Origin: a virus
Reading direction: 5' to 3' (one strand)
Virus record (IMG/VR): IMGVR_UViG_3300023196_003068
Coordinates: 1-64,000 of that record
DNA length: 64,000 bases
Position numbers and translations under genes: made by a program. This document shows positions 43,899-54,785 of the stretch, piece after piece. The stretch's first letter is position 1. Each line of letters begins with the position of its first letter. The notes below the pieces were generated by a model, which did no database searches, was not told where the DNA came from, and was given only the letters and a program-made list of their open reading frames with translations.

Positions 43899-46800
43899 TA
43901 GTTCTTACAGTTATTAAGTTCTTCTATAATTGACGCGTTCAATTCTTCAGGTGACATTTCCGATACATCTTTTGTAGATTTTGCTAAATTCCCAAATATC
44001 TTACTCAATGGTTCAGCAAGTTCATTAACATCTTCTTCCGCAATAGTTGAGTCAAATTTCGATGGATCATAATCTGTTCCTTCCTCAAGAACTAATTGAG
44101 CGGTTCCAATAAACGATAGGGGGTTCATGGAAACGATACCCCCATCGCTATAGCGTTGCATGGTTATTCGCATATCATTTGATGGTAAAATTCTCATTAT
44201 CCCGTCTTTAGTTTCAACAGCCTTATAATGGAAGTCTGGATTTTGAATTGCTATATGAACTTCATTACTTAGCATGGCTCTTTGTTTATCACTAAAATTA
44301 GGATCATTAATCAGAGAAGTTATAGCTATCAAATCTTTTAATGATGTTGATTCCTGGATATAACTTCGAAGTGATTTTGCATACCTATATATTTCAGTTC
44401 TGCCTACCACCTTTTTTGAGCTCTCATAAACAACATCATCTATTGCTTTAACCCTTTCTTCTGCCTCTGCCACCGCGTTCATCTTCCTATACAACTTCAT
44501 TTCTGCCTCTGTAAGAGTTGAAACATCTCCATGAAATGCCCCATTAGCAATTAGAAACATATTTGTTTTCTCATACAACTCTCGATCCTGGGCTTTACCT
44601 TCAACTTCTCCCAATCCTTCGGGCGAAGTATAGAAATCCATTTTATTAAAAGATAAAATCTCCTTCTCCATTGATGTTACTAAATGATCTTTTAAATTAG
44701 ATACAGTTGCGTAGTCCTTTAGGATGGTGCTTACACTTTTCTTAATGTCGATACCCAAGGCAGTTATCTGTTCCAATTGCTCATCATTAAAGATACTATT
44801 AATAATATCTCCTACGGACTTAAGTTTAGAATTTTTAGCAGTATAACTTCTCGTCTTTTTGCCCGGCACAGCATTCGGATGTATGTCAGTATTTTTAAGA
44901 AAGTTATATACCATATAATCTATTGAAAGATTATTTGAAATGGCCCCAGTTGGATGGCCAAAATGCTCTTCTAGTTTCTCGGTAAGTGTTTGAGAATCCG
45001 TCTTCTTATCTTTAATTGTTGGATCTTTTTTAAATACTCTATAAGATACTTTATCTGTAGCTGTTTTATATCTTTCAATTCTAAAAGGCGATTTGCTTTT
45101 TTTAAGTGACGCATTAATAGATCGCGCTACCTCAGTGGACATTGTTTTTTTATCAAATGTTTCATCTAATAAGTCCCTAATTGCTCCCTTGTCTTCGGTA
45201 TCTATATTTAATCCATCTTTCTTTATGGACTTATTAAGATTATTGATTTGCTTATAAAACTCATATGCATCATTTATGAATTCTTCTTTTGGCTTTAAGG
45301 CAGAGGTTGGCCATTGCTGTAGGAATAACTCCCAATTTGATTTCGGTATCTTAAATCTTACAGGAACTTCTACATCATTGCCTGCATAAACTAACTCTTC
45401 GTCTGAACTCAACAGCTCTAAGTTTGCGTTAAACCTATCTTTTGAACTCTTAGCATCTGCATCTTCTTTCTTTTCTGATTCCTTTTTCTTTTTATGATAT
45501 TCCTTTGCTATGCTTTCTAAAAGAACCGACGGATCATCGCCAATAGTAATGCTATTTAGTATATCTAATCTATTTTGAACTACTTTTTCTGAAAATAATT
45601 CCGTAAACCCTGGGAAAAAATCATTGAGATTTTTAGCTGTAAACTCTGTACCTGGATTAAAGAACTCACGCTCTCTTTCTTTAAGCTCTTGATTTATACG
45701 ATCAAAGGTATCGCTTCCGTATTTATTAAATTTCGGATCCTTTCCTTCATGATGCATCTCAATAAACCATCCATTTTTAGCAAAGCCTAAAAGCGGAACC
45801 CATTCACCCTTTGATTTTTTATTGCCCTCTCCAACAGAACGGTACATTAGAAATCTTTTGCCATTTGCAAATACATCAATAACCAAACGACCATCAATAA
45901 CTGCACGTAACTCTCCATACTCCCAATCAGAACCCGCTTCATCAAGCTCCTTGCCTAAAGCAACATATTTTTTTAAGTATGCCAAACTTTTTGGATCGTT
46001 TCCATCTTCAACATCAACTACCCAATTATCCAAAGCACCTATAGCATTACCAGAAGTTATTACATGAGGTGCCACTTTGTTTTCATCTGCCGAAGGAGGT
46101 GGTGAAGGATTATCTACTTTTTTAACAGGATCATGGGCTTTTTTATTCCACTCACTCATTGCTTTAATATACTTCCCAGTAGACATCTTACTTTCTATGG
46201 CTTTAACATCTTCTTCAGTTAAGCTTTCCACTCTAGCCATAGGACTTAATACAGGGGGCTCTGAATCAAAATCTTTATTTGCCTTAATAGCCTTATCATC
46301 ATCATCTTTTTTAGGCTTCTGTTTATGATTGGGATCTATTTCTTGAAGATGGAATTCTGCAAAAACTTGTTGAAGTTCTTCTGGAAGTTGGTAGAATGAA
46401 GTCTCATTATCAATTATGATATTTCCACTGGAATCTGTATCAACTTTTGTCTGAACTTCAGAGCCTGGTTGAATAGGTATAGAATCATCTACTGCAATAT
46501 CCTCTTCAATCTTAATCCGTCTTTCATTAAGTTCTGCAATTTTTAATTTTGCGTCTTCAATCTTTTTCTTTACGCGATTGCGCTGTCTCCAAGATAAAAT
46601 TCTAGATACATCTTTCGTACTTTTAAGTTCTGCCCTTAATTTTGCAAGTTCTTCTTCTAGAACGGGAAGAGTCTTATTAATAACCTCAAGTTCGTTCTCT
46701 ACAATTGGGGGAGTTTCATCTTTGCTAACTTCCTTTGGATCTTCTTCTTTTGGTTCTTCAACAACTTCTTCTGTAGGACTCTCTTGTGGTTCTACAGGAG

Positions 46801-49800
46801 GTTCAATTGGTTTTTCCTGAGAAACAACTTCATCTATATTCTCATCGGTAAGTGTTAGGAATGCTAAGTCTAATGCTCTATCCAATACGGAGCCATCGAA
46901 ATTTCCCCTGAGCATATCCTCAACTTCTTTTTTAAGAGACTTCCACAGATTCCCACCTTCAACATCTGAAATATCTTCCACGCGAGCCATTACATCTTGT
47001 AATGATTTGTTGTTTAAGCTCTCAGATAAAAATACAGCTACACTACTAAAAATAGGATGCTGGTCAAGCTCTTCTTTAGTCCACTCTTTAGAATCGCGCT
47101 TAAGAAAAGCATGCTTAGTATCTTCCATAAGGTCTTCAACATCAGACTTGAGACTTGGATTAGCCTCTATCTTTTGATTAAAGTAGTTTTGTAGCAACGC
47201 AGAAATTGCAAGATATTCAAACGCTGTCTCACCTCCCTTATAGTCTTCAGCACTAAAGCGAACATCTATTACTATGTCCCCTTTATCGTTCATGTCTATT
47301 GGGGCATCTCCAGAATCAGTAAGAATAACTCTCGTGTCGTTAACCCCTCCCAACTCTATAATCTCAGATAATATTGCCCTCTCAGTCTGGTTTAATTTTT
47401 TGCTTCGCAATAGCTTCTTAACGAAAGTTGAAAGAGTTGTACGCTTATTCTTCCCATTGCTATAATCTTTGATTAGTTCATTGGCATTTCTTTTATCGGA
47501 CTTACCTTTCTTCTTTCCCCTCCATCCTTTACCAGGAGCTGTAATGGTTTTACCTGTAAGTTTTTTATAACGCCTCGATACTATGTTTTGTGCCTCTCTT
47601 AGCCTCTCCCCTGTAAGCTGCTTTTTGGTTTTAATATCAAAGAACTGTGAAGGCATGATGCCTCTCTTAATTAAATCATCAACTTGACTTAAGTTAAATA
47701 TTATACCCTCCTTTAGCAGGTCACTTATAGCATCATCTGAAGCTTTCTTTTCATAAAATAACTTTAGGGAATTCTCAATGATACGCTCCTTCTCTTCTTC
47801 ATGCTCTTCAAGAGATTTTTTTATACGATCTATATGTGTTAATGAAGATACCGGATCTTTCATGGTATTAATAAATCTTTGTAATACCTTTGATTCTCCA
47901 CGAAGATTCATATAATCCCAAACTTCTTGAAACTTCTCTTTATTAACAATCTCCGCTGCTTTAGAGGATTGAGTATCAGTTGTTAAATTATAAAAGTCAT
48001 TAAATGCTTTAAACATTTCATCAAAAACATCTTCGGTAGCTTCTAAGTTATCCGTTAACTTCTCATACTTTTCTAAAGCCTCATCGTACTTTTTTAATGC
48101 TTCTAATTCCCCCTTTTTTTTAATGGATGTACCAACTTGATATTCTTCTGAAGCAGCTATATCAGTTTCTAATGACTTTATGCGCTTCTGGATATCATCT
48201 CTAGAGAGAATATCATTAAGGTCTGTTGTTGAAAATTTTTCATCCGTAACATAATAATACAAAGCATCCATTCTACCTGACAATTCATGCATCCTGTCTT
48301 CAGAAAAAAGCAACTCTCTTTTAAGTTCCTTAGTAGCATTATATAAAAGCTTTTTCTCCATAAACTCAGGATCATCTACCTCTAATGCTTGAATATTTAT
48401 TGGTTCTATAACATCCTTTTCTATACGATCATATGTTTCTTTAAATAACTTTATACGACCTACATACTTATCAACTTTTGTTAGAAATTCTCCTTTGTTT
48501 TCTGTAGTAATATCTGTTCTACCAAAAGCTTGATTTAATTCTTCAGCTGTATAGTTATGCGTATCCTTTAGGAAATCGATGAGCTCCTCTTCCATGCCAG
48601 ACTCCATCAATGTTTCCAAACCTAATCGAAATGCTTCGGCCCTCTCATCCTCATGGCTCTTTCTATCTCCTTCCTCAGCAGAAGTGGCCATTTTTTCTCG
48701 CGCTATAGATTGAGCGAATAAAGGATGATTTGCAAAATCACTCCAGCTACCACTATCGTTAAAGAATTTGGTTAACTCTTTAGCCTTTACTTTAGCAGTT
48801 TCATAACTCCTTTCTCGCGCTTGATGGAATTCTTCATTTGCAGTAAATCTTTTATAACCACCCCCCTTTGTAAAACTATTAACAGCAGAAATTGATGCAC
48901 CAAAAGGAGATGCAAAGGTACCCATAAGCATACCCGAAGCAAATGAATGCCATGAGGCATCCCCTATTGAATCAAAAAACGCATCCCAATATGCTCCCTG
49001 TAAATGAGAACCTCCTCCAGCATATCTTTTACCCGCACCAGAAATAATATCCTGTCCTACCTCCTGAAAACCCTCCATTGAATTACCTAGAGTTTTCTTA
49101 GCGGTTCCTGCCCAAGTTAGCGAGCTAATTTTTTTCTTTAGATAATTGCTAACAACTTTTTTTGGATCTACTGCCTCAATCACACTCCTTCCCCCAACCC
49201 TCTTAGCTGTAAGCTGTAAAGATCGATGCATTCCAAATAGCTTATTAACAGAACGCATGCTTTTAAACATACCATTAAAAGTAACAGCGTTTGTTGCATA
49301 TATTAATCCAAAATTTCCAGAGTAAGTAGCGTCATATGCAACTTGAGCATCGGCATTTATACCATCTAACATGGTATCATCCATTGTTTTCCCAATATTG
49401 GTTGCATTCCATTCTCTAATTTTTTCTTCTCTATACTCATCCCTAGCAAGATTAGCCTCTAATCTGGATTCAGCATGTGACATATAAAACTTACGACCAT
49501 CTCTAGCAAGAGCTCCGGCACCCTCTAAAACCTTTGCTAATCCATTCAGGTCTTTGAATTTATCAGCATTTCTTACATGATCAAAGGTGTTACTTAAAGG
49601 CAATAGGCCTCTAAAATATTTACCTGTAGAACCAACTCCGGAGGCAAGCCTGGCATTTTTAATATTCTTAGTGAAATTAATTGCATCAATCATCCTATCG
49701 AACCCCTTGACAATTTTTTGAGCTCTATGTAAGTAATTCATCCCTCTTGCTCCAACAGCCACGCCTTCGGCAACGGTTAATGGTGCTCCCGCGCCTCCCG

Positions 49801-50407
49801 TTAATGCTGTAGCTCCAGCTAATAAAAGTTCCTCAGAAGCAATAGCCCCCATGATACCTACAGTATATCCAGACGATAGCATTGTGTTGGCAAGAAAACC
49901 AGCAGTTCCCTTTCTAGTAGATCCATAGAGATCCATTGTTTCGGCAAATTCTTTATGAATGTTCTCATTGCCAAATGCACCAAAGCCAAATGTATCTCTC
50001 CAGCCTACACCTGCTAATTTCCACAACCCCGTCCAAGCCCTTTGTACATCAGCCGATGCGCTTGTATTCTGATTATAAAAGGAAGAGTTATCTCTAAAGG
50101 GGTCATAGCCTAACTTACCATAGGTCTCACTACCATAGGTGAGATATCTATCAATATCTTTTCCAGCAAAATCATAAGCCGCACCAAATCCAGCCATACC
50201 AAATACCCGATCTCCTTGTTGAGCAATAACACTATTTGCTACATGATGTGGGGTTATGACATCATCTGGTATATCGTCTGGATCTGTAATGTTATCTACA
50301 TTACGGCGATGCTGAATACTATTTGCTACATCATAAGGATTTGTAATACTATTCGCTACATCATGCGGAGTTATAATATCTGTGGTGGATTCTTCTTTTT
50401 TCGCCAT
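43898..50407 (-). CDS. Giant virion protein with repeats and a hydrophobic segment (2,169 aa)
   Basis: The gene upstream of the RNA polymerase gene. The N-terminus (residues 11-61) has imperfect repeats built on [TN]P[HY][DH]VANS. Residues 171-222 form a long Gly/Ala-rich hydrophobic stretch (including GIMGAIASEELLLAGATAL) that could insert in a membrane, as expected for an ejected protein helping DNA or protein cross the host envelope. Near 1190-1240 is a Pro/Glu/Val-rich linker and then a coiled coil. No enzyme motif is recognised. Size and position match the RNA-polymerase-associated giant proteins of crAss-like phages. Confidence 0.65.
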   Translation of the reverse strand: MAKKEESTTDIITPHDVANSITNPYDVANSIQHRRNVDNITDPDDIPDDVITPHHVANSVIAQQGDRVFGMAGFGAAYDFAGKDIDRYLTYGSETYGKLGYDPFRDNSSFYNQNTSASADVQRAWTGLWKLAGVGWRDTFGFGAFGNENIHKEFAETMDLYGSTRKGTAGFLANTMLSSGYTVGIMGAIASEELLLAGATALTGGAGAPLTVAEGVAVGARGMNYLHRAQKIVKGFDRMIDAINFTKNIKNARLASGVGSTGKYFRGLLPLSNTFDHVRNADKFKDLNGLAKVLEGAGALARDGRKFYMSHAESRLEANLARDEYREEKIREWNATNIGKTMDDTMLDGINADAQVAYDATYSGNFGLIYATNAVTFNGMFKSMRSVNKLFGMHRSLQLTAKRVGGRSVIEAVDPKKVVSNYLKKKISSLTWAGTAKKTLGNSMEGFQEVGQDIISGAGKRYAGGGSHLQGAYWDAFFDSIGDASWHSFASGMLMGTFASPFGASISAVNSFTKGGGYKRFTANEEFHQARERSYETAKVKAKELTKFFNDSGSWSDFANHPLFAQSIAREKMATSAEEGDRKSHEDERAEAFRLGLETLMESGMEEELIDFLKDTHNYTAEELNQAFGRTDITTENKGEFLTKVDKYVGRIKLFKETYDRIEKDVIEPINIQALEVDDPEFMEKKLLYNATKELKRELLFSEDRMHELSGRMDALYYYVTDEKFSTTDLNDILSRDDIQKRIKSLETDIAASEEYQVGTSIKKKGELEALKKYDEALEKYEKLTDNLEATEDVFDEMFKAFNDFYNLTTDTQSSKAAEIVNKEKFQEVWDYMNLRGESKVLQRFINTMKDPVSSLTHIDRIKKSLEEHEEEKERIIENSLKLFYEKKASDDAISDLLKEGIIFNLSQVDDLIKRGIMPSQFFDIKTKKQLTGERLREAQNIVSRRYKKLTGKTITAPGKGWRGKKKGKSDKRNANELIKDYSNGKNKRTTLSTFVKKLLRSKKLNQTERAILSEIIELGGVNDTRVILTDSGDAPIDMNDKGDIVIDVRFSAEDYKGGETAFEYLAISALLQNYFNQKIEANPSLKSDVEDLMEDTKHAFLKRDSKEWTKEELDQHPIFSSVAVFLSESLNNKSLQDVMARVEDISDVEGGNLWKSLKKEVEDMLRGNFDGSVLDRALDLAFLTLTDENIDEVVSQEKPIEPPVEPQESPTEEVVEEPKEEDPKEVSKDETPPIVENELEVINKTLPVLEEELAKLRAELKSTKDVSRILSWRQRNRVKKKIEDAKLKIAELNERRIKIEEDIAVDDSIPIQPGSEVQTKVDTDSSGNIIIDNETSFYQLPEELQQVFAEFHLQEIDPNHKQKPKKDDDDKAIKANKDFDSEPPVLSPMARVESLTEEDVKAIESKMSTGKYIKAMSEWNKKAHDPVKKVDNPSPPPSADENKVAPHVITSGNAIGALDNWVVDVEDGNDPKSLAYLKKYVALGKELDEAGSDWEYGELRAVIDGRLVIDVFANGKRFLMYRSVGEGNKKSKGEWVPLLGFAKNGWFIEMHHEGKDPKFNKYGSDTFDRINQELKEREREFFNPGTEFTAKNLNDFFPGFTELFSEKVVQNRLDILNSITIGDDPSVLLESIAKEYHKKKKESEKKEDADAKSSKDRFNANLELLSSDEELVYAGNDVEVPVRFKIPKSNWELFLQQWPTSALKPKEEFINDAYEFYKQINNLNKSIKKDGLNIDTEDKGAIRDLLDETFDKKTMSTEVARSINASLKKSKSPFRIERYKTATDKVSYRVFKKDPTIKDKKTDSQTLTEKLEEHFGHPTGAISNNLSIDYMVYNFLKNTDIHPNAVPGKKTRSYTAKNSKLKSVGDIINSIFNDEQLEQITALGIDIKKSVSTILKDYATVSNLKDHLVTSMEKEILSFNKMDFYTSPEGLGEVEGKAQDRELYEKTNMFLIANGAFHGDVSTLTEAEMKLYRKMNAVAEAEERVKAIDDVVYESSKKVVGRTEIYRYAKSLRSYIQESTSLKDLIAITSLINDPNFSDKQRAMLSNEVHIAIQNPDFHYKAVETKDGIMRILPSNDMRITMQRYSDGGIVSMNPLSFIGTAQLVLEEGTDYDPSKFDSTIAEEDVNELAEPLSKIFGNLAKSTKDVSEMSPEELNASIIEELNNCKN
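50225..50377 (-). repeat. PHDVANS-type repeats at the N-terminus of the 2,169-aa protein
   Basis: The coding strand repeats a short unit three times (ITPHDVANS, TNPYDVANS, ITPHHVANS), with a shortened DPDDIPDD-containing spacer between the second and third. The DNA keeps near-identical words around the CTACATCAT reading on the plus strand. It looks like slippage-type expansion within a surface-exposed leader or tag. Confidence 0.7.
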
Positions 50408-50408
50408 C

Positions 50409-52850
50409 TTATTCTACTGTGAATTTATCTGCGTTAAGATCATCCCATTCTTTTAAAATACTCTTTGATATATCCATCGCTCTTTCAATATCAACTAAAG
50501 CATTGGCACCTAAAAATAATTCATAATCTTCATAGCCCATAGCGGGTTCTTTAACATTCAAAGTTTTCATCATTAAATATTTAGCACCATGCTTGTCTAT
50601 TATTTTATAGTCTTTAGATGCCTTATATTTTCCATTCCATCCAGAAATATCCCACCCTCCGGAAAGTTTATAGGCCCAATCTTGAGGAGTGTCATAACTT
50701 TCTACCGCATATTGTTCTTTAGCAGCTTCTGCAGCTTTTGTATCAACATAAAAAGTAAAACTAGTTGGCTTTTTACCTTTAGTTGTAACAACATAAGCCG
50801 ATTTTCCGGGTATAGAAGATAATCTAGCAAATCTAACATCAAAACCAAGTCTATTATCCATATTGAAAAGCTTTTTAACTGCCTTCTGTTTATCTTCTGA
50901 AGATATTTTTTCAAGATCTGCTTCTTGTATATTCTGACTATACTCTCCTAGAGCAACGTAACCCGTACCCCCATCCTGAACGCTTTCCTTTATCAAATTA
51001 GCAATTGTCTTAAAATTACTACTCTTACCGCCATTATCATCTTCATGCAACTTAACATTGTTGTGTCCAACAAGAGTCGACCTATTGCGCCCCAAACCTA
51101 ATGTTCGCGTAGACTCTATAAATATTTCATGAGGTGAGAGATCATTATAATCTATTTGATATTCATCTCTCATCTCATCATAAGCATCTTTCATATCAGC
51201 CCAGGTATATGCCGCAATGTTACCACCAACCGTTTCTCCTGGACTACGATAACTAGGCCCTTCGCCACCATAACCACCACTAGGGATTCTTTTTGTGGGT
51301 TCACGATAATTACTTTCATACATAGTCCCAGTATACCCCCTTCTAGTACTTGGATGTGTCTTTCCTTCTTTGCGAAATTTTGCTAATACATCACTAAACT
51401 CTAACAACCCTCCCGCCTCATCAAACATAGTACGCCTTATCATTTGTTTTGGGACACTATATCCTGATTTTGTTTTAAGTAAGAATTCTGCTACAGCCTT
51501 CTCTTTTAATCTATCAAATACTTCATCCGATTGATCCTGGTCTTTGAGTAAATTTTTATATATATTATCCCATGCAATCTTTTCATTTTCTCCATTTGTG
51601 GTGGAATAATAGTCAGAATTAAAATCATCGGAGTACTTGTTCATAAGATTTTTCTTTCCATAATAACCCATTCCTCCAATAAGTTTTTTTATATCCCGCC
51701 TATTCTCATATATAAACTTTTGCCTACTTTCATTATTAGCAGGAAGCTTATTAAGTCCCTCTAATAATTCAGCTGCCTTTGATTTAGCTGCCGTACTAGT
51801 TGAAGGATCATTCATCCCCCATTTTTGAATATGTTCCAACCCGGCAATACTTAAATTTTTAATAAGTTCTTTATTATTAAAACTACTTGTAGCTCCACCT
51901 CCAAAATCAGATTTTGTATAATTACCAAATCCAAAGTCTAACCAACTATTAATTATAGGAGTCATAGCATTTTTATTAAGCTGCTCCTTCATCTCTCCTT
52001 TTGTAGTTTTAATTTTATTGAAAGTACGTTTTGGATCTGTAATATCTTCAGTATGCGTAGGTATTCCTCCTTCCCAAATTTTCTCTACTGCGAATGGAAA
52101 ACTCGCTGTAAGTGATGACTTCCAGGCCATGCCCCACAATGATGTGTAATCTTCTGATACTATATCAGTAGAATATTTATCCTTATCTGCCCCATGCAAC
52201 GTACTCTCAATTATCATTTGTTGTGATATCTCTGGAATTTTTTCTGAATCCATTAGCTTCCAACTGCTAGGGCCGCTATCTGAGGGCACAAATCCAATAT
52301 CAAAATCCCCACCTTTTACACGCACCACGTCCTGAAAAGCACGAGATTGCTCAAGAAATTGTTTTCTTAGCTCATCTATCTTAGCAAAGTCCTCATCACT
52401 TGAGGCACTCTTGGAAAGTTTAGCCAGCTGCCAAGAAGTTAGTCCTAGAGCCTTAGATGAACCCTTTAGGGTTGCGGGATCATCCTCATCTGCCTTTATA
52501 TGACTTAAAGCAACTTTGTATTGACCATTAAGAGAGTTCATGAACATATCATTCATATCATCATCCCCAAACTTTAAAAAATCCTCTCTCGGCATTTGTG
52601 ATACTTTCTTCGTATCTATATCTTCTACGGAGATAGTTCCCATTTTATCAAACCCCCATTGTGGATCACTCCAATTAGTTGTGGGGGGTTCTTCTTCAAT
52701 AGCCGCCTTAATCTTAGATACTGCCGATGTTCCGGCACGCAAACCTAATCCCACACCTATCCCTCCACTCGCATCCTTATCACTAGATTTAACAGTCTTG
52801 GTAATTGGTTTAGTTGTGGTAACACCGCTTTTATCATCATCCCCCTTCAT
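50409..52850 (-). CDS. Virion cargo-type protein (813 aa)
   Basis: A charged protein with an unstructured, Ser/Thr/Lys-rich start (KSGVTTTKPITKTV) and a Gly-rich GIGVGLGLRAG segment, followed by mostly helical sequence. A Gly/Pro-rich loop near residues 515-545 (GGYGGEGPSY) precedes a WADMKDAYDEMRDEY region. No catalytic motif is visible. It lies between the 2,169-aa protein and the cargo-type protein at 52857-54737, so it is probably a head or ejection protein. This call is from position and size. Confidence 0.6.
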   Translation of the reverse strand: MKGDDDKSGVTTTKPITKTVKSSDKDASGGIGVGLGLRAGTSAVSKIKAAIEEEPPTTNWSDPQWGFDKMGTISVEDIDTKKVSQMPREDFLKFGDDDMNDMFMNSLNGQYKVALSHIKADEDDPATLKGSSKALGLTSWQLAKLSKSASSDEDFAKIDELRKQFLEQSRAFQDVVRVKGGDFDIGFVPSDSGPSSWKLMDSEKIPEISQQMIIESTLHGADKDKYSTDIVSEDYTSLWGMAWKSSLTASFPFAVEKIWEGGIPTHTEDITDPKRTFNKIKTTKGEMKEQLNKNAMTPIINSWLDFGFGNYTKSDFGGGATSSFNNKELIKNLSIAGLEHIQKWGMNDPSTSTAAKSKAAELLEGLNKLPANNESRQKFIYENRRDIKKLIGGMGYYGKKNLMNKYSDDFNSDYYSTTNGENEKIAWDNIYKNLLKDQDQSDEVFDRLKEKAVAEFLLKTKSGYSVPKQMIRRTMFDEAGGLLEFSDVLAKFRKEGKTHPSTRRGYTGTMYESNYREPTKRIPSGGYGGEGPSYRSPGETVGGNIAAYTWADMKDAYDEMRDEYQIDYNDLSPHEIFIESTRTLGLGRNRSTLVGHNNVKLHEDDNGGKSSNFKTIANLIKESVQDGGTGYVALGEYSQNIQEADLEKISSEDKQKAVKKLFNMDNRLGFDVRFARLSSIPGKSAYVVTTKGKKPTSFTFYVDTKAAEAAKEQYAVESYDTPQDWAYKLSGGWDISGWNGKYKASKDYKIIDKHGAKYLMMKTLNVKEPAMGYEDYELFLGANALVDIERAMDISKSILKEWDDLNADKFTVE

Positions 52851-52856
52851 TGTTTC

Positions 52857-54737
52857 TTATTTAATAATTACTGCCTGCGTATTTAGTACGTCTATAAAAT
52901 TAGCATCAGTAACTCGTTTATATCCACTAGGCCCCACCTCTCCAAATTCGGGACCTTTATGCCAAGTATTATTACCATCTTTGTAATACGTAGCATCTGT
53001 CTTATCACCAAGCTGCATTACTGCATAATATTTTTCTTTTGAAATTACAGCCCCTTTTGGTTTACTCAAATCACTCATATCCATATTTTTCTTTCCTAAT
53101 TGAACAACAAGATCGTTGTATACGTCAGTAGTTATATTTTCCCAATGAATGTTTCTATTTACTTCATCCGTAGATTCAGCTCCCAATGCTTCCAGAAGTT
53201 GTATTGCCTCTAAGTTTACTTGAGATTGTAATCTATGCTTTTCTGCAACAGCATCCTCCATCGCTTTTCTAACTTTAACTTTATCCCCCTGCTGCGCTGG
53301 GTCATTTAACCAGGCTACTATTTCCTCCAAACTCGCATTTTGCACATAATTCGACTCACCCTGACCCATTGCTTTCTTCACCGCATCCTCCACGTCATAA
53401 TTTAACAAAGCTTTCGATGCTACATCCAATTGAGTACCTTTCTCAGAAATATCCGTATCAACAGTGCTGCCATCTCCATATAAAGCCTTATATCTTGCAA
53501 CAGCCATTGCATTTTCTCCTTGTTGTCTTATTTGAGCCATTCTATGCGCAGCCTTAAGATTCTCAAGAGCAAAATCATCTGCTGTCATAGTTATCTCCAT
53601 GTCACGATGAGCTAGAGTTTTTGATGCCTTTAGTAAATCACTATTAAGATAATCCATAGCAAGAGATTCATCTATCATACTAGCTATGGCATTCATGTTC
53701 CTTTGGTTATACTTGTTCTTTTGAGCACTCTTAATCCTATCGGTAGCCTGCTTTGCCATCATTGCTTGCCCAAGTAATTCATTAAGATCATTTGCCTCTT
53801 TAACTTTTTCTGTATCCTTATCAGTATATACTCCGTTGTCAAAATCCTTTTTAAGAGCCTTAAGCTTCCCCTCTATAGAACTTACATCTAAGTCAACACC
53901 ATTTGCAATTTCTTCAGCATTGGCAATTATCCCTTCTCCTTGTTGTTCAATATAACCAAGAGCCGCATCCTCAAGAGTATTAAACTCTCCGGACTGTACC
54001 GCCTGGTGCGTCCAATCCTTTCTTTTGTTATAAGCCTGAACCTTATACATATCATAATACTGAGGGTTGTCTCTAAAAAGAGCACCAAACATTTCAGTAA
54101 GAGGGGAGATAACATTTTCGCCATTTACAGTACGGTATATATACTTTCCGCTCGGCTTGTCTAAGGTAACCTTAAGGCCTGCTTCTTCTGCATATTCAAT
54201 AGCCTTATCCATCATGTTATTATATGGTATGAACCTAACGTTGCCCATACCCATGGATTCATCATTAGAAGAATTCTTAAACTCTTCTCGCTTGTAGTTC
54301 ATATACTTCATGCCTTCGTCCCAATATTGACCACCACATTTTTCATAATCCTGACAATTCTTAAAACCTTCGGCACGCTGTACTTCACTTTGATAATTTT
54401 TAGTCCAGACCATATCCTTAACTAAATAATCATTTTCGTAAATCTGATTGAATACATGCTGCGCTTGGGATACATTAGAGTCTAATGATAAATCTAATCC
54501 TGCAACTTTTCTTAAATCGCTATCAATAAGCTTGAAAAATTCTTCACGCGACTCAATATTAATATCCCTGGTAAGTCCCGAATTAAGAATCTTACCATAC
54601 ATATCACTAAGCTTCTTATGACCAGCATCATATTTAGCCTGGCGAGTAGAGAGTAATTGTGCCTCAAACTGCCAATTAGTTTGAGGTGGTCTAACCGTTG
54701 CTACCTTATCTTGTACGTTCTGTATATAAGTTGCCAT
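52857..54737 (-). CDS. crAss-type virion cargo protein (626 aa)
   Basis: A protein whose first 200 residues follow a layout typical of crAss-like phages: TNWQFEAQLLSTRQAKYDAG, then KLSDMYGKILNSGLTRD, then KLIDSDLRKVAGLDLSLDSN, then QIYENDYLVKDMVWTKNYQS, and QYWDEGM. Proteins of this family are carried inside the virion. The rest is helical. It would be packaged cargo that helps ejection or fills the capsid or tail; no enzymatic motif is present. The gene starts about 50 bases after the stop of the 683-aa gene, across a gap with a perfect inverted repeat. Confidence 0.75.
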   Translation of the reverse strand: MATYIQNVQDKVATVRPPQTNWQFEAQLLSTRQAKYDAGHKKLSDMYGKILNSGLTRDINIESREEFFKLIDSDLRKVAGLDLSLDSNVSQAQHVFNQIYENDYLVKDMVWTKNYQSEVQRAEGFKNCQDYEKCGGQYWDEGMKYMNYKREEFKNSSNDESMGMGNVRFIPYNNMMDKAIEYAEEAGLKVTLDKPSGKYIYRTVNGENVISPLTEMFGALFRDNPQYYDMYKVQAYNKRKDWTHQAVQSGEFNTLEDAALGYIEQQGEGIIANAEEIANGVDLDVSSIEGKLKALKKDFDNGVYTDKDTEKVKEANDLNELLGQAMMAKQATDRIKSAQKNKYNQRNMNAIASMIDESLAMDYLNSDLLKASKTLAHRDMEITMTADDFALENLKAAHRMAQIRQQGENAMAVARYKALYGDGSTVDTDISEKGTQLDVASKALLNYDVEDAVKKAMGQGESNYVQNASLEEIVAWLNDPAQQGDKVKVRKAMEDAVAEKHRLQSQVNLEAIQLLEALGAESTDEVNRNIHWENITTDVYNDLVVQLGKKNMDMSDLSKPKGAVISKEKYYAVMQLGDKTDATYYKDGNNTWHKGPEFGEVGPSGYKRVTDANFIDVLNTQAVIIK

Positions 54738-54785
54738 CTATTAACTTTTTATCAAAAATACTAATTCGTATTAACTATATTTTAG
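54738..54785 (-). promoter_or_regulatory. AT-rich intergenic gap with inverted repeat, possible promoter
   Basis: One of only two gaps over 40 bases in the late region. TTAACTA (54771-54777) and TAGTTAA (54783-54789) form a perfect inverted repeat with a five-base loop that overlaps the upstream stop codon. On the minus strand the gap contains TAGTTAATACGAATTAGTAT, a word partly shared with the other large late gap at 61487-61551. It may be a late promoter or an RNA-processing site. Confidence 0.35.
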
